A stretch of DNA of 64,000 bases, taken from positions 4,092,001 to 4,156,000 of the forward strand of contig NZ_CP015163.1 of the NCBI RefSeq assembly GCF_003312875.1, given 5' to 3'. A program made the translations under genes and the position numbers. The notes beneath the pieces are model-generated. The model was not told the origin of the DNA. It worked only from the letters and a program-made list of their open reading frames with translations, and did not search any database. Within the stretch, counting starts at the first letter, position 1. The number at the start of each line of letters is the position of its first letter. Below, piece after piece: positions 44,501 through 51,881 of this stretch. This DNA is from Amycolatopsis albispora (lineage in GTDB: Bacteria > Actinomycetota > Actinomycetes > Mycobacteriales > Pseudonocardiaceae).

Positions 44501-45498
44501 ACCCGGTGCTGCTCGGCCGAGGACAGCCGCGCGTACAGCGGCAGGATCTCGGTGTTCCGGAGGTCCTGTTTGGACAGCGCGTCGGCGGTGTCGCGGATTT
44601 CCCGTTCACCGGAGAGGAAGACCAGGATGTCGCCGGGACCTTCGGCGGACAGCTCGGCCACCGCGTCCGAGATCGCGGAGATCTGGTCGCGATCGGGGTC
44701 CGCGTCGGGATCCTCCGGGTCGATGATCGGCCGGTACCGCACCTCGACCGGATACGTGCGGCCGGAGACCTCCACGATCGGCGCGTTGTCGAAGTGCCGT
44801 GAGAACCGCTCGGGATCGATGGTGGCCGAGGTGATGATCACCTTGAGGTCGGGGCGGCGCGGCAGCAGCTGCTTGAGGTAACCGAGGATGAAGTCGATGT
44901 TGAGGCTGCGCTCGTGCGCCTCGTCGATGATCAGCGTGTCGTACTGCCGGAGCATCCGGTCGCCCTGGATCTCGGCCAGCAGGATGCCGTCGGTCATCAG
45001 CTTCACCAGGGTGTTCTCGTCACCCTGGTCGGTGAACCGCACCTTGTAGCCGACCGCCGCGCCGACCTGCGACGACAGCTCCTCGGCGATGCGCTCGGCC
45101 ACCGTGCGCGCGGCCAGGCGCCGCGGCTGGGTGTGCCCGATCTGGCCGAACACCCCGCGCCCGAGTTCGAGGCAGATCTTCGGCAGCTGCGTGGTCTTCC
45201 CCGAGCCGGTCTCACCGGCCACGATCACCACCTGGTGATCGCGGATGGCGGCGGCGATGTCGTCCTTGCGCTGGCTGACCGGCAGTTCCGCCGGATAGGT
45301 GACCTTCGGGACCGCGGCCCGCCGGTTCGCCACGCGCTGCTCGGCGGCGGCGATGTCGGCCTCGATCCGCGCGGCGACCGCCTCGACGTCACGCGCCTTG
45401 CGGGCGCCTTCCAGCCGCCGTCGCAGCCGGGACCGGTCGCGCGGCATCAATTCCGGCAGGCGGGACCGGAGGCCATCGAGGGGGGATTTCGCAGACAT
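41599..45498 (-). CDS. hrpA: ATP-dependent RNA helicase HrpA
   Basis: The ATG at 45498 gives 1299 residues, the full length of bacterial HrpA. Helicase motifs run in order: GETGSGKT (95-102), DEAH (192-195), SAT, and QRKGRCGR of motif VI, followed by HA2/OB-fold regions and the DUF3418 C-terminal domain. It unwinds structured RNA in the cytoplasm and is implicated in mRNA processing and rescue of stalled ribosomes in other bacteria. The open frame continues upstream to 45786, but the N-terminal MSAKSPLDGL is the typical start. Confidence 0.95.
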   Translation of the reverse strand: MSAKSPLDGLRSRLPELMPRDRSRLRRRLEGARKARDVEAVAARIEADIAAAEQRVANRRAAVPKVTYPAELPVSQRKDDIAAAIRDHQVVIVAGETGSGKTTQLPKICLELGRGVFGQIGHTQPRRLAARTVAERIAEELSSQVGAAVGYKVRFTDQGDENTLVKLMTDGILLAEIQGDRMLRQYDTLIIDEAHERSLNIDFILGYLKQLLPRRPDLKVIITSATIDPERFSRHFDNAPIVEVSGRTYPVEVRYRPIIDPEDPDADPDRDQISAISDAVAELSAEGPGDILVFLSGEREIRDTADALSKQDLRNTEILPLYARLSSAEQHRVFQRHTGRRVVLATNVAETSLTVPGIKYVVDPGTARISRYSHRTKVQRLPIEPVSQASANQRKGRCGRTSDGICIRLYSEDDFLARPEFTDPEILRTNLASVILQMTSLGLGDIAAFPFVEPPDRRQITDGVNLLQELGAFDASAKEVKDRLTDVGRKLAQLPVDPRLGRMVLEAAKTGALREVLVIASALSIQDPRERPADKQQAAGEKHARFADKTSDFLAYLNLWQYLHEQQRELSGNQFRKLCKAEFLNYLRVREWQDVHSQLRRLTKQLGVTPNTTDADPQQVHTALIAGLLSHIGLKDPAKGDYLGARGARFSIFPGSALFKKQPRLVMSAELVETSRLWGRVNARIEPDWVEPLAAHVVKRTYSEPHWERKQGAVMALEKVTLYGVPLVADRRVNYGRIDPELSRELFIRNALVEGDWQTNHRFFHENRALLAEVEDLEHRARRRDILVDDETLFEFYDQRIGAEVVSARHFDTWWKKTRREQPDLLSFEKSMLINATAGDVSAADYPDTWTTPEGISLKLTYQFEPGADADGVTVHVPLPVLNQVTADGFDWQVPGLREELVTALIKSLPKPIRRNFVPAPDTAKQVLARISPADGPLLDVLAGELEALRGVEIPADAWQPDAVPEHLKVTFRVIDGKKKLAEGKDLEALRQRLTGELRASISKAADHVERAGLSSPAFGEVPKVFERKQRGLEVKAYPALVDEGETVAVRMLETPAEQEHSMWLGTRKLLRLNVPSPMKFINRNLGNQAKLVLNRNPHGSVAALLEDCVNCAIDELMAAGGGPTWDEAGFAVLLQRVRAGLNATVVRVLHDVEQVLRAAIDVETRLADVRGPALAESLADIREQLGELIFPGFVTATGSARLPDLVRYLRAIERRLDKLPSDPARDVERLREVHWLRDEYKSLVDAQPRGTSSGALRDVRWMIEELRVSFFAQTLRTAYPVSVKRVLRAMDDAVVPAG

Positions 45499-45592
45499 AC
45501 GGCGTCGAGAATACCGCCGGTCGGCCGGCCGGTCCGCCGAATTACCGCGTCGCGTGACCGAGCGCACGCACCAGGCAATATTCTTGTGCGCC

Positions 45593-46252
45593 GTGACCGC
45601 TGAAACGCTTCCTCGCTGGCTCCCCGGCTTCCTCGCCGTGGTGGCCGGACTGGTGCTGGCCGCGACCCCGTCGGCCGGTCCGTGGGTGACCGCCGAGCTG
45701 AGCCGGATGAACGCGCCCGGGGTCACCTCGAAGATCGAGGGCGAGATCGAACTCGGCTGGGGCCTCAAGGGCCTGCCCGAGGTCACCGAGATCGCGGGCC
45801 CCAGCGCGGCGAACGCCGACGCGGCTTCGCTGGCCTCGGTCTACCAGAGCGCGGTCGAGCGCCAGCCCGCCCCGGAACTGGACTCGGGCCCCGGCTTCAT
45901 CCTCGACTCGCTGCTCACCATGCTCGGCATGGCCGCGGCCGGGATCGGGGCCTTCCGGCTGTTCGGCGCGGGCAGCCGCGCGCTCTACCGCGGGGTGGCC
46001 GCGGCCGGCGCGGCGGGCGTGGTGACCAGCGTGGTGCTCGGCGACATGGCGGTGTCCTCGCTCTACTGGTACCTGGTCGCCCTGCCGACCGGCGTGTGGC
46101 CGGCCACCACCTACCACACCGACATCGCCTGCGTGGTGGCGATCACCGCGGGCGTGGTGCTCTGCGTGACCGGCTGGCTCGGCGCCCGGCCGCCGCGGTC
46201 ACGCCCTGGCCAGGACGTCCGCGTTCAGCCCGGCGACGTCGGTGTTGCCTGA
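45593..46252 (+). CDS. Four-helix membrane protein, function unknown (219 aa)
   Basis: The GTG at 45593 (MTAETLPRWL) gives 219 residues with a membrane helix near the N-terminus (GFLAVVAGLVLAATPS), an extracytoplasmic segment of about 70 residues, and three more helices (LLTMLGMAAAGIGAFRLF, AAGAAGVVTSVVLGDMAV, DIACVVAITAGVVLCV). The last 18 codons overlap the 3' end of the convergent oxidase gene by 54 bases, so its C-terminal tail is also antisense coding. I do not recognise the family. Confidence 0.65.
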   Translation: MTAETLPRWLPGFLAVVAGLVLAATPSAGPWVTAELSRMNAPGVTSKIEGEIELGWGLKGLPEVTEIAGPSAANADAASLASVYQSAVERQPAPELDSGPGFILDSLLTMLGMAAAGIGAFRLFGAGSRALYRGVAAAGAAGVVTSVVLGDMAVSSLYWYLVALPTGVWPATTYHTDIACVVAITAGVVLCVTGWLGARPPRSRPGQDVRVQPGDVGVA

Positions 46253-47359
46253 CAGCCCCATCGTCATGTCGAAGTCGGCGAGCAGGCCGCGCAGCACGTG
46301 CCGCACGCCGTCCTCACCGGCGTGCGCGAGGCCGTAGACGTACGGCCGCCCGAGCAGCACCGCCTTCGCGCCCAGCACCAGCGCCTTGAGCACGTCGGAG
46401 CCGGTGCGCACGCCCGAGTCGAACAGCACCTCGATCCGGTCGCCGACCGCGGCGGCGATGCCCGGCAGCGCGTCCAGCGAGGCGATCGCGCCGTCGACCT
46501 GGCGGCCGCCGTGGTTGGACACCACGATGCCGTCCATGCCCGCGTCCACCGCCTTGCGCGCGTCGTCGGCGTGCTGGATGCCCTTGAGCACGATCGGCCC
46601 GTCCCAGTGCTCACGCAGGAAGGTGAGCTGGTCCCAGGTGCGGTCGGTGCCGGTGACCAGCGAGATCCAGCGGAGGATGGCCGACGGCGGGTCCTCCTCC
46701 GGGGTCTTCTCCAGCAGCGCGCGGAAGGCCGGGTCGGTGAACGGCACCGCCATGCCCTCGCCGTTGAGGAAGGGCAGGTACGCCTGGTCGAGGTCGGCCG
46801 GGCGCCAGGCCAGCGTCCAGGTGTCCAGGGTGACCACCAGCACCGAGTAACCCGCCTTCTTGGCCCGCGCCAGGATGCTGGCGCAGACGTCGGGATCACC
46901 CGGCCAGTACAGCTGGAACCAGCGCGGCCCGGCCCCGTTCGCCGCGGCCACCTCCTCGATGGAGGTGGACGAGGCGGTGGACAGGATCATCGGCAGGCCC
47001 AGCGAGGCGGCGGCGCGTGCGGTGGCCGCCTCGGCGTCGGGGTGCACGATCGACTGCACGCCGACCGGCGCGAGCGCCACCGGGGCCGGCATCTCGGTGC
47101 CGAGCACCGAGACCGAGAGGTTCCGCTCGGTGGCCCCGGTCAGCATGCGCGGCACGATGCGCCAGCGGTCGAAGGCCGCACGGTTGGCGCGCACGGTGGC
47201 CGCCGAGCCCGCGCCACCGGCCACGTAGGCGAACGGCGCCGGGTCGAGCAGGTTCGACGCCGACTCCTCCAGCTTGGTCGGGTCGGTCGAGAACAGCGGC
47301 TTCGCGCCGCCGAGCCCCTGCAGGTAGATCTCGTTCTGGTAGCCGCCGAACCGGGTCAC
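46199..47359 (-). CDS. FMN-dependent alpha-hydroxy acid oxidase, lactate 2-monooxygenase-like
   Basis: The 386-residue flavoprotein has the N-terminal YQNEIYLQGL and SYVAGGxG-type (FAYVAGGAG) segment shared with mycobacterial lactate 2-monooxygenase, FMN-contacting residues, Lys259 in VLKGIQ, and catalytic His283 in SNHGGRQVDG followed by Arg. It oxidises L-lactate or a similar 2-hydroxy acid in the cytoplasm, giving pyruvate, or acetate and CO2 when the flavin complex decarboxylates. Its start overlaps the antiporter stop by four bases. Confidence 0.88.
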   Translation of the reverse strand: MTRFGGYQNEIYLQGLGGAKPLFSTDPTKLEESASNLLDPAPFAYVAGGAGSAATVRANRAAFDRWRIVPRMLTGATERNLSVSVLGTEMPAPVALAPVGVQSIVHPDAEAATARAAASLGLPMILSTASSTSIEEVAAANGAGPRWFQLYWPGDPDVCASILARAKKAGYSVLVVTLDTWTLAWRPADLDQAYLPFLNGEGMAVPFTDPAFRALLEKTPEEDPPSAILRWISLVTGTDRTWDQLTFLREHWDGPIVLKGIQHADDARKAVDAGMDGIVVSNHGGRQVDGAIASLDALPGIAAAVGDRIEVLFDSGVRTGSDVLKALVLGAKAVLLGRPYVYGLAHAGEDGVRHVLRGLLADFDMTMGLSGNTDVAGLNADVLARA

Positions 47360-48537
47360 CGCTGCCTCCTCACGCTCGCTGGCAGCAGCCTACGGGTGAT
47401 CCACTCGGAACGGATCACCGCGAGCGGGCCGATGATCGCCAGCAGCAGCACGTACCCGGCGACGAACGGGGCCACCCTGGTGTCCAGCCCGGCCGCGGTG
47501 GCCATGGTGGCCAGCACCAGCGAGAACTCGCCCCGGGTGAGCACGGTCAGCCCGATGTTGACCCCCTGCTGCCGGTCGAACGAGTGCAGTTTCGCGGCGA
47601 ACGCGCCCGCCGCGAGGTTCAGCACCAGGGTCAGCGCCACGGCGAGCAGCACCGGCACGACCACCGTGCCGACCGCACGCGGGTCGATGCTCAGGCCGAA
47701 GATGAAGAAGAACAACGCGCCGAAAGCGTCACGCAGCGGCAGCACCAGCTTGTGGATGCGCGGCGCCACCTTCGACCCGCCCAGCATCATGCCGACCATG
47801 AAGGCGCCGATCGCGTCGGACACGCCGACCTCCTCGGCCAGCGCGGCGCCCAGCACGGCGACCCCGACGAAGCAGACGGTGAGCAGTTCGTCGTCGGCCG
47901 AGCCGAACAGCTTCGACACCAGCCTGCCGCCCCAGCGCGCGAGCGCGGCGAGCACCAGCAGGAAGGCGAAGGCCTTGCCGAAGTCGGCGAGCGCGGCGGC
48001 GAAGTCGTCGGCACCGCTGAGCACCGGCTGCAGCAGGGCCAGGTACAGCGCGAGGAAGATGTCCTCGATCACGATGATGCCCATGATCAGGCGGGATTCG
48101 GGGTTGTTCATCCGGCGGGTTTCCAGCAGCAGCTTGGTGACGATCGCCGAGGACGAGATGCCGATCGCGCCGGCGATCACCAGCGCCTCCCTGGTCCCCC
48201 AGCCGAGCGCGAAGCCGAAGGCGAGCCCGCCGCCGATGTTGAGCACCAGGTAGCCGATCCCGGCGCCGACCAGCTTCTTCCCGCCCGAGACCAGATCGTC
48301 GAGGGAGAACTCCAGGCCGAGGTAGAACAGCAGGAAGACCAGGCCGAGCCCGGCCAGCACGCTCATCTCGCCCGGATCGTCCACAAGGGACAGTCCGGGG
48401 GTGTTGGGGCCGAACAGGAAACCGGCCAGCATGAACAGCGGAATGGTGGGCAGCCCGATCCGGGCGCCGAGGCGGGCGAGCACACCGGCGGCGAGGAAGG
48501 CACCGCCGACGGCGAGCAGGGCATGACCGGTGGCCAT
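47356..48537 (-). CDS. Cation:proton antiporter, CPA2/KefB type
   Basis: The ATG at 48537 follows AAAAGGAG and gives 393 residues with about 12 membrane helices. CPA2 markers include LPTIPLFMLAGFLFGPNTPG, FLLFYLGLEFSLDDL, IAGAIGISSSAIVTKLLLE and EVGVSDAIGAFMVGMMLGGSKVAPRI. It exchanges K+ or Na+ for protons. The RCK/TrkA regulatory domain common in KefB is missing, and no separate TrkA-C subunit gene is next to it. It leads a two-gene operon with the hydroxy-acid oxidase. Confidence 0.88.
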   Translation of the reverse strand: MATGHALLAVGGAFLAAGVLARLGARIGLPTIPLFMLAGFLFGPNTPGLSLVDDPGEMSVLAGLGLVFLLFYLGLEFSLDDLVSGGKKLVGAGIGYLVLNIGGGLAFGFALGWGTREALVIAGAIGISSSAIVTKLLLETRRMNNPESRLIMGIIVIEDIFLALYLALLQPVLSGADDFAAALADFGKAFAFLLVLAALARWGGRLVSKLFGSADDELLTVCFVGVAVLGAALAEEVGVSDAIGAFMVGMMLGGSKVAPRIHKLVLPLRDAFGALFFFIFGLSIDPRAVGTVVVPVLLAVALTLVLNLAAGAFAAKLHSFDRQQGVNIGLTVLTRGEFSLVLATMATAAGLDTRVAPFVAGYVLLLAIIGPLAVIRSEWITRRLLPASVRRQR

Positions 48538-48689
48538 GGGGAACTCCTTTTGCGCAGCAGGGCACACCGCGCCGCCGTGAATCCGGCGACGGGCGCGTGG
48601 ACGCGGGTTCCGCGGGCTTGAGCCGCCAGCCCTGCCGACGGGGCGATCCCCACCGCACGCACCGGGCACCTGGTAGCGCCCTGTCCCCT

Positions 48690-48742
48690 GTCACGAATGT
48701 GGCTTTCGGGACGCGAAACGTCTCGAAAGCCACATTCGTGAC
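48690..48742. repeat. 53-bp palindromic repeat, copy 3
   Basis: Complete repeat with centre CGAAA; one G-U-type mismatch in the inner stem (CGGGACG against CGTCTCG). It begins seven bases beyond the stop of the gene at 48750-49124. The remaining 212-base gap 48538-48749 holds only the antiporter leader, with no recognised riboswitch. Confidence 0.9.
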
Positions 48743-48749
48743 ATCTGCT

Positions 48750-49124
48750 TCAGCGAGGGAGGCCGGCGGCGGCTGGCTGGTCGAACTCAAGCCGCCGGGC
48801 GGGCGGGGCGCGGGCTTCCGCCGGATCACCGGGGTGGCCCGGGTCGGCGTGCGGTGCGGCAGCGTAGGCCGTGCGGTGCTCGACGGGCGCGGGCGGCGCC
48901 GCGGATCCCGGCGGCAGCACGGCTATCTGGGTGATTACCGGCGCGGGTGCGTGGCGGGTGGTAACCGGTTCCGGCTGCGGTTCGGCGGCCAGCGAGCCGA
49001 CGTGATGGGGCTCGTGACGCACTGGCGTGCCGGTCGGCGCCGCGGCGATCCACAGCTGCAGGACCAGCAGGAACGTGATGAGGATGGACCGGTGGCGCGT
49101 GCGGAACGCGTCGCTTCGGCCCAT
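48750..49124 (-). CDS. Small secreted or anchored Pro/Ala-rich protein (124 aa)
   Basis: The ATG at 49124 follows AAGGGAAG and gives 124 residues. A hydrophobic segment (SILITFLLVLQLWIAAAP) near the N-terminus acts as signal or anchor; the remainder is Pro/Ala/His-rich and lacks a domain. Codon use in the minus frame is less biased than in strong genes, so the call is moderate. It is followed directly by a palindromic repeat as for genuine genes here. Confidence 0.5.
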   Translation of the reverse strand: MGRSDAFRTRHRSILITFLLVLQLWIAAAPTGTPVRHEPHHVGSLAAEPQPEPVTTRHAPAPVITQIAVLPPGSAAPPAPVEHRTAYAAAPHADPGHPGDPAEARAPPARRLEFDQPAAAGLPR

Positions 49125-49255
49125 GCTTCCCTTCACTTCGAGTGCACTACAAGTGTACCGGTCTCCCAGCTCAGTGCGGTGGCTCACAGCGCGGAATATT
49201 TAGTGGCGCTATGCAAGTTCGCAGGGGAAGGTGTGTCCGACGGGCGGGAGCGTGC

Positions 49256-50479
49256 ATGAGTACTACCGAACAGGTCCAGGCGGTCGAGGGCGTACGCCCG
49301 AGCAAGCAGCGGGGCCTCGCGCGGTACGTGCTCATCCTGGGCGGGCTGTCCGCGTTCGGGCCGCTGTCGATCGACATGTACCTGCCCGCGCTGCCGGTGA
49401 TGACCAGCGAGCTGGGCACCTCGGACGCCACCCTGCAGCTGACGCTCAGCGCGTTCATCGTCGGGCTGGCGATCGGGCAGATCGTGATCGGCCCGCTGTC
49501 CGACGCGATCGGCCGCCGCAAGCCGCTGATCGCCGGGCTCGCCATCTACGTGGTGGCGTCGGTGCTCTGCGCGCTCAGCCCGACCGCGGAACTGCTCATC
49601 GCCTCCCGCGCCCTGCAGGCGGTCGGCGCGGCGGCGGGCATCGTGATCGCCAGGGCGACCGTGCGCGACCTGTTCTCCGGCATCGCGATGACGCGCTTCT
49701 TCTCGATGCTGATGCTGGTCAACGGGCTGGCGCCGATCCTGGCCCCGATCGTCGGCGGCCAGGTCCTCAACTTCACCTCGTGGCGCGGGGTTTTTGTGGT
49801 GCTGACCGTGTTCGGCGCGCTGCTGATGACCGTCGCCGCGTTGTTCCTGCCCGAGCCGCTGCCGATGGAGCACCGCCGCCCGGCCAGGTTCGGGCCGATC
49901 ATGCGCACTTATGGCGGGCTGCTGCGGGACCGGAACTTCGTCGGGTACGCGCTCGCTTCGGGCCTGCTGTTCGGCGCGGTGTTCGCCTACATCGCCGGCT
50001 CGTCCTTCGCGCTGCAGGACGTCTACCAGCTGAGCCCGCAGCAGTACAGCCTGGTGTTCGGGCTGAACGGCATCGGCATCGTGGCGCTGGGGCAGGTCAA
50101 CGGGCGGATCGTCGGCCGGTTCAGCGAACGCGCGCTGCTGCGGTTCGGGCTCGGGCTGGCCAGCGTCGGCGCGCTCGGCATCCTGCTGGCCACCTCGCTG
50201 CACCTGTCGCTGGCCGTGGTGCTGCCGCCGCTGTTCCTGCTGGTGTCCAGCATCGGCCTGATCATGCCGAACGCGACGTCGCTGGCGATGGCCGAGCACC
50301 CGCGGACGGCCGGTTCGGCGTCCGCGCTGCTCGGCGTGCTGCAGTTCCTGGTCGGTGGCCTGGCCACCCCGCTGGTCGGCCTCGGCGGTCAGGGCTCCGC
50401 GGTGCCGATGGCGGTGGTGATGGCCGGGTTCACGCTCGCCGCGCTGGTCGCCTTCCTCACGCTGCCGAACCGACGGTGA
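49256..50479 (+). CDS. MFS drug exporter, Bcr/CflA family
   Basis: The ATG at 49256 follows GGGAG and gives 407 residues with 12 helices. The Bcr/CflA signatures GPLSIDMYLPALPVM at helix 1 and GPLSDAIGRRKPL in loop 2-3 are present, then ARATVRDLFSG. It would export drugs such as bicyclomycin-like or chloramphenicol-like compounds with protons. An upstream GTG frame exists but crosses the promoter region. Its last 23 bases overlap the convergent NAD(P)-binding protein gene. Confidence 0.9.
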   Translation: MSTTEQVQAVEGVRPSKQRGLARYVLILGGLSAFGPLSIDMYLPALPVMTSELGTSDATLQLTLSAFIVGLAIGQIVIGPLSDAIGRRKPLIAGLAIYVVASVLCALSPTAELLIASRALQAVGAAAGIVIARATVRDLFSGIAMTRFFSMLMLVNGLAPILAPIVGGQVLNFTSWRGVFVVLTVFGALLMTVAALFLPEPLPMEHRRPARFGPIMRTYGGLLRDRNFVGYALASGLLFGAVFAYIAGSSFALQDVYQLSPQQYSLVFGLNGIGIVALGQVNGRIVGRFSERALLRFGLGLASVGALGILLATSLHLSLAVVLPPLFLLVSSIGLIMPNATSLAMAEHPRTAGSASALLGVLQFLVGGLATPLVGLGGQGSAVPMAVVMAGFTLAALVAFLTLPNRR

Positions 50480-51104
50480 ACCGCCGCTGGAGGTGGCGGG
50501 GCAGCTCGATCTCGTCGAGCACCGCCACCGCCAGGTCCTCGGCGGAGATGTCGGCGGTCACCTCGAGCAGCTGGTCGCCGCCGAGCCGGTAGCGCCCGGT
50601 GCGCTCGCCCGGCTGGATCAGCGCGGACGACGGGCTCAGATAGGTCCACTGGCGATCGGACTGCCGGTACCGGTTGAGCGCTTCCCGCTGCGCCAGCACC
50701 ACCTTCACGTATTCGGCGGGCACGCCGAGCAGACCGGGCAGGCTCTCGGCGAAGCCGTCGGAGTCGACGAGGTGCCTGCCCGGGCTGACTTCCAGGCTGC
50801 CCGCTCCGCCGATCACGACGAGCCGCGTGGCCGGCCGGCGCTCGAGCGCCTTGAGCAGCGCGGTCGCCGACGCCGGGAAGACCTCCGCGTTCGCGATGGC
50901 CGTCTCGGGGTCACGACCCGAGTTGATCGCGTTGACCACCACATCCAGCCCGTCGATGGCGTCGCCGGGGTCGAGGATGTCCGCCTGCCGCCTGCCCTCC
51001 GCGGGGTTCCGGCTGAAGGCCGTGACCTGGTGTCCGCGTTGATCGGCCTCGGCGAGGATCCGCTGCCCGATCACACCCGTGGCGCCGAAGATGCCAATTC
51101 TCAT
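50457..51104 (-). CDS. NAD(P)H-binding protein, NmrA-like atypical SDR
   Basis: The ATG at 51104 (MRIGIFGATG) gives 215 residues; a GTG 12 bases earlier is possible. The Rossmann glycine motif GATGVIGQRIL, VVVNAINSG and LVVIGGAGSLEV are typical of YwnB/NmrA-like reductases, which bind NADP(H) and often respond to redox state. The catalytic Tyr of classical SDRs is absent. A strong promoter with operator symmetry separates it from the divergent TetR gene, so the TetR protein probably represses it. Confidence 0.85.
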   Translation of the reverse strand: MRIGIFGATGVIGQRILAEADQRGHQVTAFSRNPAEGRRQADILDPGDAIDGLDVVVNAINSGRDPETAIANAEVFPASATALLKALERRPATRLVVIGGAGSLEVSPGRHLVDSDGFAESLPGLLGVPAEYVKVVLAQREALNRYRQSDRQWTYLSPSSALIQPGERTGRYRLGGDQLLEVTADISAEDLAVAVLDEIELPRHLQRRFTVGSAA

Positions 51105-51128
51105 GTCACTGTTCACTTTCTGAACGCC

Positions 51129-51177
51129 GTGTAGTTTCTACACACTTGACAGTAGAGCAACGCTGTAGAGTGTCAAG
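51129..51177. promoter_or_regulatory. Divergent promoter/operator between NmrA-like and TetR genes
   Basis: GTGTAG-TTT-CTACAC (51129-51143) is an inverted repeat, and CTTGACA/TGTCAAG (51145-51151 and 51171-51177) forms a second one. On the minus strand TTGACA (51176-51171) is followed after 16 bases by TACTGT (51154-51149), a near-consensus promoter for the NmrA-like gene, with the first inverted repeat at the expected transcription start. A TetR dimer bound there would block it. Confidence 0.6.
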
Positions 51178-51178
51178 G

Positions 51179-51880
51179 GTGGAAACCGCGACGCCCAGCA
51201 GGCGGGAACGTTTGCGGGCGGAGACCGCCCAGGAGATCAAGGGCATCGCGCTGCGGCTGATGGCCGAGAGCGGGCCGGACGCGATCTCGCTGCGGGCGAT
51301 CGCGCGTGAGATGGGCATGACCGCCGGGGCGATCTACGGCTACTACCGGACCAGGGACGACCTGATCACCACGCTGATCCGGGAGTTGTACACCGAACTG
51401 GTCGAAGCGCTGTTCACCGCTCGCGACGCGGCCGGCGGCCCGGGAGCGCGGATTCTGGCGTGGGCGGAAGCCTTCCGGGTGTGGGCGGTCGCCAACCCGC
51501 AGGGCTTCCGCCTGATCTACGGCGACCCGGTCCCCGGTTACCAGCCGCCCCCCGGTGGCCCCGCCGCCGAAGCCGAGCACCGCGCCTGCTCCGGCCTGAC
51601 CGCGCTCATCGGGGACGCCTGGCCGTTGATTTCCGGGGGCCGGTCGGCGGACGCCGATCACCAGTGGCACGATTTCGACGAGGGACTGGTCGCCGAGTTC
51701 CAGGCGAGTTATCCGGGACTGCCCCCGGCCGCGGTCGCCCTTTCACTGCGGATGTGGGGGCGGATGCACGGGCTGGTCGCGTTGGAGATGTACGGCCATC
51801 TGGGGTCGCAGACCTCGGACCCGGCGAAGTTGTACCGGGCCGAGATGCTGGATCTGATCGCTTCGCTGGGGCTGGGCTAG
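51179..51880 (+). CDS. TetR-family regulator
   Basis: The GTG at 51179 (product MetETATPSRRERL) is preferred, though a GTG at 51170 is also usable. The 233-residue product has the TetR helix-turn-helix (ISLRAIAREMGMTAGAIYGYY) and a C-terminal ligand domain of the WHG type (WAEAFRVWAVANPQGFRLIYGDPVP). The ligand is unknown. It reads divergently from the NmrA-like gene, whose promoter carries matching inverted repeats, and probably regulates that gene and itself. Confidence 0.9.
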   Translation: METATPSRRERLRAETAQEIKGIALRLMAESGPDAISLRAIAREMGMTAGAIYGYYRTRDDLITTLIRELYTELVEALFTARDAAGGPGARILAWAEAFRVWAVANPQGFRLIYGDPVPGYQPPPGGPAAEAEHRACSGLTALIGDAWPLISGGRSADADHQWHDFDEGLVAEFQASYPGLPPAAVALSLRMWGRMHGLVALEMYGHLGSQTSDPAKLYRAEMLDLIASLGLG

Positions 51881-51881
51881 C

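Noticed and set aside
48538..48690. c-di-AMP (ydaO) riboswitch in the antiporter leader
   Set aside because: The 150-base GC-rich leader forms hairpins and the downstream gene would suit such a switch, but I could not align the conserved ydaO core. An Infernal search with RF00379 would decide.
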